A stretch of 45,447 nt of DNA from Dechloromonas sp. GTDB lineage: Bacteria; Pseudomonadota; Gammaproteobacteria; Burkholderiales; Rhodocyclaceae. Each line of letters opens with the position of its first letter. Positions within the stretch are counted from its first letter, which is position 1. Where the stretch lies: NCBI GenBank assembly GCA_016790815.1, contig JAEUOG010000050.1:1-45447 (forward strand), given 5' to 3'. The translations under genes were made by a program, and so were the position numbers. The notes beneath the pieces are model-generated. The model ran no database searches, was not told the DNA's origin, and was given only the letters and a program-made list of their open reading frames with translations. Positions 39,649 through 45,447 of this stretch are shown piece by piece.

Positions 39649-39650
39649 TG
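39601..39650 (-). terminator. terminator of tRNA-Asn
   Basis: On the minus strand, AAAAAGCCCAGT and ACTGGGCTTTTTT pair around a short loop and are followed by more T's. It starts about 10 bases after the tRNA CCA end. Confidence 0.85.
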
Positions 39651-39724
39651 GCTCCCCGACCTGGGCTCGAACCAGGGACCTACGGATTAACAGTCCGGCG
39701 CTCTACCAACTGAGCTATCGAGGA
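39649..39724 (-). tRNA. tRNA-Asn (anticodon GTT)
   Basis: 76 bases with encoded CCA. Acceptor TCCTCGA / TCGGGGA (with a G-U pair), D-arm TAGCTCAGTTGGTAGAG, anticodon loop CTGTTAA, T-arm GGTTCGAGCC. A TATAAT box lies upstream at 39765-39760 (minus), with a weak TTGCAG 18 bases before it. Confidence 0.95.
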
Positions 39725-39824
39725 ACGGTGCAGTCGGCCTGGTGGCGGACAGCGCGCGGATTATATACAAATCTGCTGAGAGGCTGCAATAGTCAGCGTC
39801 TTGCAGCAGCAAATAAATTGAAAA

Positions 39825-40748
39825 TCAGACTTTTCCGTCGTCGACCGCAAGATCCGGATTCACCGGAAGTTTGCCCGCGGCCTTCAACTCGGCTTGCCGG
39901 GAAGCCCGCAGCGCTGGCGTTTCCAGGCTGATGCGGCCGAGCGCGCCGGAGCGGTAGTCGAGGATCAGGATGGCGGCGGCTCTTTCCATGTCCAGTTCGC
40001 CGCCCCGCCCCTTGATCACGCAGCCGCGCTTTTTGGCGATGGCTTCGATGACGCCGACAGCATCCATGGTTTCGGTGGCGAATCCGTAGCGTGCCATGAG
40101 CAGCTTGGGATAGACCTCAAGCAGGTAGTTGGCGAGCCAGGTGCCGACTTCTTCGTCGATGTAGGCATTGATGCCGACGGCGTGGCTGGCGGCGAGCATG
40201 AGGCCGTCGATGGGGTGGTCGATCTTCGGCCAGAGCATGCCCGGGGTGTCGTAGAGGGTCAGGCGGTTGCTGATGTCGATGCGCTGCTGGGTCTTGGTGA
40301 CGGCCGGCTGGTCGCCGACGGCGGCGACTTTTTTCTTGACCAGCGCGTTCATGAGTGTCGATTTGCCGACGTTGGGGATGCCCATGATCATCAGGCGCAG
40401 CGGCTTGACGGCGTCGTTGCGGTGCGGCGCCAGCTTCTGGGCCAGACCGGGGATGCGCGCCACGTCGCTGGCTTTCTTGCAGGAGATGGCGACGGCCTTG
40501 ACGCCGGGCTGGGCATCAAAATAGGCGAGCCAGGCTTTGGTTGCTTCGGGGTCGGCCAGATCGGCCTTGTTGAGCAGCTTGAGGCACGGGCGCTGACGGA
40601 AGACACGCAGCTCGTGGATCATCGGATTGCTGCTCGCCTGCGGCAGGCGGGCATCGAGGACTTCGACGACGACATCGGCCACAGCCAGCGTTTCGCCGGC
40701 CTTCTTTCGGGCCTGGGTCATGTGCCCCGGGAACCATTGGATGGACAT
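39825..40748 (-). CDS. ylqF: ribosome biogenesis GTPase YlqF/RbgA
   Basis: A circularly permuted GTPase needed for late 50S assembly in the family's model members. The 307-residue product has the N-terminal WFPGHMTQARK, then G4 LLNKADLAD before G1 GIPNVGKST, then G2 Thr in VTKTQQ and G3 DTPGMLWP, which is the permuted order. The C-terminal domain (AAILILDYRSGALGRISLE) is complete. GAAAG precedes the ATG. It lies 17 bases downstream of moaD on the same strand, which is an operon without obvious functional link. A TTTTCCG..TCGACCGCAAG stretch at its 3' end may be a degenerate repeat. Confidence 0.92.
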   Translation of the reverse strand: MSIQWFPGHMTQARKKAGETLAVADVVVEVLDARLPQASSNPMIHELRVFRQRPCLKLLNKADLADPEATKAWLAYFDAQPGVKAVAISCKKASDVARIPGLAQKLAPHRNDAVKPLRLMIMGIPNVGKSTLMNALVKKKVAAVGDQPAVTKTQQRIDISNRLTLYDTPGMLWPKIDHPIDGLMLAASHAVGINAYIDEEVGTWLANYLLEVYPKLLMARYGFATETMDAVGVIEAIAKKRGCVIKGRGGELDMERAAAILILDYRSGALGRISLETPALRASRQAELKAAGKLPVNPDLAVDDGKV

Positions 40749-40765
40749 TTTTTATCTTTCTATTT

Positions 40766-41014
40766 TCAGCCGCCGGTTACGGGCGGGAAGAAGGCGATTT
40801 CGTCGCCGTCCTTTATTGTGGCATCAAGCTTGGCCATGTCCTGATTGACGGCGCAGCGCAGGTTTTTGGCGGTAGCCAGCTTGTCGCGCCCCTGGCCGAC
40901 CAGCCAGTCACGCAAGCCGCCGACGGTGGCGACGCCGGCTGGCAACTCGACGGTTTCGGTGGGTAGGCCGAGGGCCTCCTTGAGGCCGGCGAAGTAGAGA
41001 ACCTTGACGCTCAC
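40766..41014 (-). CDS. moaD: molybdopterin synthase sulfur-carrier subunit MoaD
   Basis: The small ubiquitin-like carrier donates sulfur to precursor Z in molybdopterin synthesis. The 82-residue product begins with GTG (MSVKVLYFAGLKEALG) and ends FFPPVTGG, with the required C-terminal Gly-Gly. The GTG overlaps the moeA stop by four bases (GTGA), so translation is coupled. A longer frame upstream is ignored because it overlaps moeA fully. MoaE is not in the window. Confidence 0.92.
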   Translation of the reverse strand: MSVKVLYFAGLKEALGLPTETVELPAGVATVGGLRDWLVGQGRDKLATAKNLRCAVNQDMAKLDATIKDGDEIAFFPPVTGG

Positions 41015-42231
41015 GACAGCAGCTCCGCGAAGGATACAAAGCGCACCGTGTCGCCGACGGCGATGGTATTGCCCGGCGGGTTGAGAACCAGCCCGTCGCT
41101 CCAGCACAGCGAGGTGACGACGGCCGAGCCCTGGTTTTTATACAACTCGACAGCGCCGTCGTCGTTGAGCCAGCCGCGCAGGAATTCGAGGCGGGCACCG
41201 TCTGCCCTGCCCCACACCGAGGCGCACGGCAGGTTCAGGACGCGCGGCGAAACGCTGGCCGCGCCCTGCAACCGCAGGATGAAGGGGCGAACCATGGTCA
41301 GAAAGGTGACGAAGGCGGCGACGGGGTTGCCCGGCAAGCCAAGGAACCAGGCTTTGCCGTCGGCCTTGCGAATTTCGCCGAACGCCAGCGGCTTGCCGGG
41401 CTTGATGGCGATCTTCCACATGTCGAGCTGGCCTTCGGCCTCGACGGCCGGCTTGACGTGGTCTTCTTCGCCGACCGAAACGCCGCCGCTGGTCAGCACC
41501 AGATCGTTGTCGGCAGCGGCGCGGCGCAGGGCGTCGCGGGTTGCTTCGAGCGTATCGGCGACGGCGCCGAGGTCGCGCACTTCGCAGCCCATGCCTTCGA
41601 GCAGGGCGCGCAGGGCGTAACGGTTGGAGTTGTAGATGGCGCCCGGTGGCAGCGGTTCGCCCGGCTGGACGAGTTCGTCGCCGGTGAAGAAGACGCCGAC
41701 GCGAACGCGGCGATAGACCGGCAGTTCCGGCAGGCCGGCCGAGGCGGCCAGGGCGATTTCCTGCGGGCGCAGCTTGACGCCGGCCTTGAGGATTTCGGCA
41801 CCGACCGAGATGTCTTCACCGGCCCGGCGGATGTTCTCGCCATCGTGCGGGACGTGGTTGATGACGACGCCGCTGGTGTTGCCAACCTCACCATGCTCGC
41901 AGCATTCCTGCATGATCACCGCGTCGGCGCCGGCCGGGACCGGGGCGCCGGTGAAAATGCGGGCTGCGGTGCCCGGCTGCAATGTGGTGCCGACCGTGCC
42001 GGCGGGAATGCGCTGGCTGACCGGCAGGCAGACGCCAGCCGCGGTGATGTCGGCAACGCGCACGGCGTAACCGTCCATGGCCGAGTTGTCGAGCGGCGGG
42101 ACGGCTACGGTCGACTGCTGCGAAACGGCCAAAATGCGGCCGGCGGCAGCGGTAATCGGCAGCGAGCGGATTTCCTCGACCGGCTGGGCGGCAGCCAGCA
42201 GCTTTTCCAGGGCTTGTTCAAAACTCAGCAT
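41011..42231 (-). CDS. moeA: molybdopterin molybdenumtransferase MoeA
   Basis: MoeA inserts molybdate into adenylated molybdopterin. The 406-residue product matches the family length and order: PPLDNSAMDGYAVR, RIFTGAPVPAGADAVIMQE, GVFFTGDELVQPGEPLPPG, YNSNRYALRALLEGMGCEV, LTSGGVSVGEEDHVKP, FLGLPGNPVAAFVTF. It overlaps mobB by seven bases and moaD by four. In the N-terminal region a stretch at 42104-42136 (plus strand) resembles a degenerate copy of the dispersed repeat. Confidence 0.95.
   Translation of the reverse strand: MLSFEQALEKLLAAAQPVEEIRSLPITAAAGRILAVSQQSTVAVPPLDNSAMDGYAVRVADITAAGVCLPVSQRIPAGTVGTTLQPGTAARIFTGAPVPAGADAVIMQECCEHGEVGNTSGVVINHVPHDGENIRRAGEDISVGAEILKAGVKLRPQEIALAASAGLPELPVYRRVRVGVFFTGDELVQPGEPLPPGAIYNSNRYALRALLEGMGCEVRDLGAVADTLEATRDALRRAAADNDLVLTSGGVSVGEEDHVKPAVEAEGQLDMWKIAIKPGKPLAFGEIRKADGKAWFLGLPGNPVAAFVTFLTMVRPFILRLQGAASVSPRVLNLPCASVWGRADGARLEFLRGWLNDDGAVELYKNQGSAVVTSLCWSDGLVLNPPGNTIAVGDTVRFVSFAELLS
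42104..42136 (+). repeat. dispersed element, copy 13 (degenerate, inside moeA)
   Basis: GCTACGGTCGAC, a changed middle (TGCTGCGAAAC), then GGCCAAAAT. Both ends match but the A-run is lost, so this could be chance. Confidence 0.4.
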
Positions 42232-42731
42232 GGGCGGGCCTGCAAATTAAGGTGGTTCATGACGAAATCGGCCATCGCGGCGTAGTCGTTGAGCGGCAGT
42301 GTCGGCAGGTCGGTATCGATGGCTGCATCGGTGGCCACGGCGACGATGTCGGTGCGCTCGGGGAAGAGCGGCGGCTTGCCGTTCTCCGGCCGGTAGACTT
42401 CCAGCTTGGGCACCGGTTCCTGCTTGAAGCCTTCGATCAGCACGAGGTCGCAGGGCGAGAGGTGGCCGATCAGTTCGTCGAGCGTCGGCTCCACTTCGTC
42501 GCGCCGCTCGTGCATGAGCGCCCAGCGGTCGCCGCAGGAGAGCAGCACCTCGGTGGCGCCGGCTTCGCGGTGGCGGTAGGAGTCCTTGCCCGGCTTGTCG
42601 ATGTCAAAACCGTGGTGGGCGTGCTTGATCACCGACACCTTGAGGCCACGCGCCGTCAGTTGGGGAATGAGCTTTTCCAGCACGGTCGTCTTGCCGGAAC
42701 CGGAATAACCGGCAATACCGAAAACTTTCAT
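42225..42731 (-). CDS. mobB: molybdopterin-guanine dinucleotide biosynthesis protein MobB
   Basis: GTP-binding partner of MobA in making the dinucleotide form of the molybdenum cofactor. The 168-residue product has P-loop GYSGSGKTTVLEKLI, VIKHAHHGFDIDKPGKDSYRHREAGA (split in two runs here: VIKHAHHGFDIDKPGKD and SYRHREAGA), and LVLIEGFKQEPVPKLEV. These are all family signatures. Its end overlaps moeA by seven bases. Length normal. Confidence 0.94.
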   Translation of the reverse strand: MKVFGIAGYSGSGKTTVLEKLIPQLTARGLKVSVIKHAHHGFDIDKPGKDSYRHREAGATEVLLSCGDRWALMHERRDEVEPTLDELIGHLSPCDLVLIEGFKQEPVPKLEVYRPENGKPPLFPERTDIVAVATDAAIDTDLPTLPLNDYAAMADFVMNHLNLQARPC

Positions 42732-42748
42732 GGGCGGATTTTACTCGC

Positions 42749-43882
42749 TCAGGCCACGAAAACCGGGGCAAAACCGCCGCCCGGCGTCCGGAAATTGGTG
42801 GTTTGGCCCTGGTACAGGCGGGCGGCGACGAGCTGGATGCGGCCAGCGTAAACGTAGCAGCGGATGTCGGCCTTCATGGTCGTTTCGACACCATCGACCG
42901 GGACGACATGCTCGGACGGATGCGCGATTTCCTGGGCGATGTAGCCGCCGTGCAGTATCTCTTCGAACACGCGCTTGGTCAGCTTGTCGCCGCGATAGGC
43001 CGCGCGGCTGCCGAAACCGGCCGGCGGCTTGAAGAACCAGCGTTTGCGCTCGGCCCAGAATTGCTCGCCCTGCTCCGGCGTGACGGCGACGGTTTTCGGG
43101 ATGCCGGCGAGCAGGGTTTGACGGGTGGATTCGTCGACACCCAGCGCCTGCAAGGCGGCCCCGTCGGAGAGCTGCATGAGGTTGCGCTTGTCTGCGTACA
43201 GGGCGTGGGCGCGCGGATGCGGCGTGATGACGACGCCACCCGATTCAAAAATTGAGCGAATTTTCCGGTTGACCGTGGCATCAAGCGAAAAGTCAGTCAG
43301 TCGGTTGTAGATCAGGTCGACGGGCTGGCCGGCATGCAAAAGTTGCTGGCCGTCGCTCGTGAATTCGCCCGGGTCGGCGACCACGGCGGCGATGCCGTGT
43401 TGCTCGAACAATTCCTTGAACAGCGCGAATTCGGGGGCAAGAAACTGTTCGGCCGGGTTTTCGTCGACGATGGCGATGCGGCGCAGCGGTGCATCGCCCC
43501 GTTCCAGACGCCATTCTTCGCGGAACATGGCGACGTATTCATCGCGAATCCGCGCGGCCTCTTCCACCTTGCCGTGCGAGGCGAGCAGGTAGGCGTTGAG
43601 CAGGCCGCCGCCGGCGTTGGTGTTGATCTCGATGAGCTTGGGGCCGGTCTCGGTCAGGTGGAAATCGTAGCCCATGAAGACGCCGCGCGATTTCACCGGC
43701 AGGCGGGCGATTTCCGGCGCCTGGGCGAGCGCGTGCGCCTGATAGGCCGGCATGGCGACGACCGATTCGATGGCCGTGATGATATCGGCCATCTCTCGCA
43801 TAGCTTGAGTGGAAATGGTGATCGCCGCTTCTGAGAAGAACTGCGACTCTTGCTGATACAAGACCTTGAAGGTTGAGTTCAT
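42749..43882 (-). CDS. ATP-grasp-like protein upstream of the molybdenum-cofactor genes
   Basis: No precise family. The 377-residue product has RGVFMGYDFHLTE with LIEINTNAGGG, then VDLIYNRLTDFSLD, and an ATP-grasp-like stretch RWFFKPPAGFGSRAAYRGDK split around GDKLTK, and GGYIAQEIAHPSEH. The order, with the acidic ligand motif EIN ahead of the Lys loop, suggests a permuted ATP-grasp fold as in glutathionylspermidine-synthase relatives. It should ligate an amino or carboxyl group, substrate unknown. It is the first gene of the mobB-moeA-moaD-ylqF strand. A reverse repeat copy lies in frame and encodes ATVNRKIRS. The ATG at 43882 is preferred over a GTG at 43891. Confidence 0.65.
   Translation of the reverse strand: MNSTFKVLYQQESQFFSEAAITISTQAMREMADIITAIESVVAMPAYQAHALAQAPEIARLPVKSRGVFMGYDFHLTETGPKLIEINTNAGGGLLNAYLLASHGKVEEAARIRDEYVAMFREEWRLERGDAPLRRIAIVDENPAEQFLAPEFALFKELFEQHGIAAVVADPGEFTSDGQQLLHAGQPVDLIYNRLTDFSLDATVNRKIRSIFESGGVVITPHPRAHALYADKRNLMQLSDGAALQALGVDESTRQTLLAGIPKTVAVTPEQGEQFWAERKRWFFKPPAGFGSRAAYRGDKLTKRVFEEILHGGYIAQEIAHPSEHVVPVDGVETTMKADIRCYVYAGRIQLVAARLYQGQTTNFRTPGGGFAPVFVA
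43243..43279 (-). repeat. dispersed element, copy 14 (inside the ATP-grasp-like gene)
   Basis: On plus: ATTCAAAAATTGAGCG then AATTTTCCGGTTGACCGTGGC. The GGTTGACCGTGGC core is exact and the distal part is worn. The host gene reads it as A-T-V-N-R-K, the same frame as copy 6 in rlhA. Confidence 0.65.
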
Positions 43883-43922
43883 GAAGTTCACTTAGCGTAC
43901 TAGTTCCGTAACATGGGGCGCG

Positions 43923-45310
43923 CTATCGACTCTCATCAAAAACAGACTGGAACATCGGCGTCAGCAATTTGTTTCCTGTTTCGCTTAAATGATTGCTATC
44001 CATATAAAGCGGTTGCAGATTCCGGCTACCGTAGCAACGAGAGGCATCACAAAGATAGGGAAGCGGGTCAAGTATCCTGACGCCACAGCGTTTTGCCGCC
44101 GCATCCTGTGCCGCCCAAACCCATTGATTGCGCTTACGATAATCATCAAGGCTAATAGAAACGTCCTCCTTTAGACCAAGCGCAAGACGGCGAGAAAGCG
44201 TCTTGGGAACGTCGAATCCCATTTCTGGTATTGGACGAACCAGGTAAACACGCCGCTGCTTTGCTATTTCACAGGCTGTATCAACAATACGCTCTCCGAA
44301 CTCTTCAAGAAACTCAGGTGAAGCGCGGTGGTGAATCTTCGAAAAGTAAACGCGCGGTCTTTCCGATTCCGAATTGATTTCATTCAGACCAAACGCTTGA
44401 GCAGCGTATCGGTTGAGAATCACCACAGGCAACTGTGGCGGCAGGATAGCCAATTGGCTACGTGCCCACTCAACAAAACCTTCACACTGATAGTCGCTTC
44501 CCAATTTGCCAACATTTACCCGATTTATCTTCACACCAAGGATGAATGGACAGCCACTATAGGACCATTGAACAACACCAGCGCTTTTATGGGCCGCTGC
44601 TATCGCTGATACGACGACTGAAATGTGGCTATCGCCCAGAGCGATTACTTTCCATTCACTGCCCCCCCATATGCAGGATGGAGAGACATTACCTTTGTCG
44701 GCATGGCACTCTTTGACTCTGGGATTTACGTTATTTGACTCAGCGGCGACCTTCTCAACGACTGGAGGAAGGCGCCCGCCGACACCATTCATCAACCTGA
44801 CCGTTAGCGCAGGGAGCGCCACAACAAGAAGCGCGAGAATCAAGATGGCAGCAAAGTGAAAGGATTTGGCTTGCCCCAAAAAACGTCTCGATGGGTTCTC
44901 AACCCATCGAGACGAGATGTCTCCCAATATCATAGTCAGGGCTATCCCGATCGCGACAGCCCAATACGCTCTGTGCAGCTCGCCATATACCAGCGCGACA
45001 AAAACTGGCCAGTGCCACAAATAAAGGGAATATGAACGGTCACCGAGCCATTGAGCAAGACGACCTCCGGTCCACAGTGACCCCTGAATGTTTGCCAGCA
45101 GAATCATCATTGCCCCAAGGACCGGGACTGTGGCCCGCCATCCGGGCCATGAAGACTCCATATCGAAAATCAAGATCGACATCACGACCAGCGCGAATCC
45201 GCCGGACTCCATCCAGCGCCGAGAAGCTTCGGCTGGACGCAGAGCCGGGGAAAAGATGAAAACCACCCCTCCAGCTAGCATTTCCCATGCCCGCATCGGC
45301 AATAGAAAAA
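43923..45310 (-). pseudogene. OafA/YrhL-type acyltransferase with SGNH domain, N-terminus missing
   Basis: What remains is the second half of the membrane acyltransferase (FLLPMRAWEMLAGG, YSLYLWHWPVFVALVYGE, SSRWVENPSRRFLG) and the full C-terminal SGNH hydrolase-like domain (VIALGDSHISVV, DSNHLSETG). Such proteins O-acetylate cell-surface glycans. The usual first 200 residues with the catalytic His are absent. Upstream of about 45310 the sequence changes to a different frame that looks like a transposase end. The open frame itself continues to a GTG at 45341, but the added codons (AFNMLRV) look foreign. AT content is a little above its neighbours. A pseudogene by truncation is likely. Confidence 0.7.
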
Positions 45311-45312
45311 GG

Positions 45313-45447
45313 CTATGTACCCGTAACATGTTGAACGCCACCGATCCCCAAAGCGGCGCGTAGGAAATCGGCAGAGGACATATTCCGGTCGTATCGCTCG
45401 ATCAGTCGTCGCCATCCCAGATAGTTACCCAGATAGCGAGTGGTCAC
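45313..45447 (-). mobile_element. C-terminal end of a putative transposase, running off the window
   Basis: On the minus strand the last 44 codons of a frame read TTRYLGNYLGWRRLIER, YDRNMSSADFLRAAL and GGVQHVTGT, then TAG. From memory, the RYLxNYLGWRR pattern near the end with a short xVT tail resembles IS1595-type transposases. The stop lies within a few bases of where the acyltransferase sequence resumes, so an insertion-sequence end is probably at about 45305-45311. The call rests on a short fragment and is tentative. Confidence 0.45.

Noticed and set aside
39483-39713. Plus-strand frame ending in a PGLEPGTYGL-like peptide
   Set aside because: This is the usual false translation of the tRNA-Asn gene on the opposite strand.
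39818-39849. Possible further repeat copy at the 3' end of ylqF (TTTTCCG then TCGACCGCAAG)
   Set aside because: Only the core is partly similar and an extra TCG interrupts it; too weak to count as a copy.
39894-40844. 316-codon plus-strand open frame opposite ylqF
   Set aside because: Mirrors the ylqF GTPase frame; no independent support.

Overview
The window looks like chromosomal DNA of a GC-rich betaproteobacterium of the Rhodocyclaceae type (Dechloromonas/Azonexus-like). That placement rests on family resemblance: phasin, RlhA, YaeQ, EttA, a GlrK/QseG/GlrR set, NosL/SCO copper genes and MoaD/MoeA/MobB. No 16S gene is present to fix it. Most of the window is dense housekeeping DNA, with AT-rich or gene-poor patches at about 16.1-17.3 kb, 34.3-36.6 kb, 36.4-39.6 kb and at the right edge.

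Layout. 1-3.3 kb: parC 3' end, a small hypothetical gene, a phasin with a clear promoter and operator, a sirtuin and an orphan FliL-like protein. 3.4-13.4 kb: a tightly overlapping copper-handling cluster (small membrane protein, SCO, hypothetical, FtsX-type permease and ATPase, polytopic Cys/His membrane protein, TlpA-like lipoprotein, free-standing Cys metal-binding domain, Met-rich protein, HMA-like protein, P1B ATPase, TauE/SafE-type protein, two NosL). Its two promoter regions each carry a RegA/PrrA/RegR-like box. 13.5-16 kb: trmA and rhlE. 16-17.6 kb: an AT-rich SDR gene beside two identical tRNA-Arg genes. 17.6-23.4 kb: lipoyl-like protein, BON protein, GlrR/QseG/GlrK, bactofilin and a FeeM-like acyltransferase. 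23.5-32 kb: ettA, methyltransferases, rlhA, zinc-ribbon protein, OmpA-like protein, yaeQ, rhodanese and a Cys-rich mini-protein. 32-34.3 kb: an OsmC-YcaO fusion. 34.3-39.7 kb: gene-poor accessory DNA with repeats, relics, a GSU2403-type nucleotidyltransferase-fold gene, an AT-rich P-loop ATPase and tRNA-Asn. 39.8-43.9 kb: ylqF, moaD, moeA, mobB and an ATP-grasp-like protein on the minus strand. 43.9-45.4 kb: an SGNH-acyltransferase missing its N-terminus, abutting what looks like a transposase end.

Three things stand out. (1) A dispersed element of about 37 bp (blocks GCCACGGTCAACCGG, an A-run, then GGCCAAAATYGAAATA) occurs in at least a dozen full or degenerate copies in both orientations; several lie inside protein-coding frames and one is built into the ettA terminator. 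(2) The genes on both sides of the GlrK/QseG/GlrR operon, a BON protein and a bactofilin, each have a near-consensus sigma-54 promoter and upstream TGTC-N10-GACA-like sites. This predicts a local GlrR envelope/cytoskeleton regulon. (3) The copper cluster has an unusual make-up in which metal-binding modules normally fused to a CcoI/CopA ATPase are separate small proteins, next to a Met-rich peptide and an ABC exporter. It is the best candidate here for an under-described multi-gene system.
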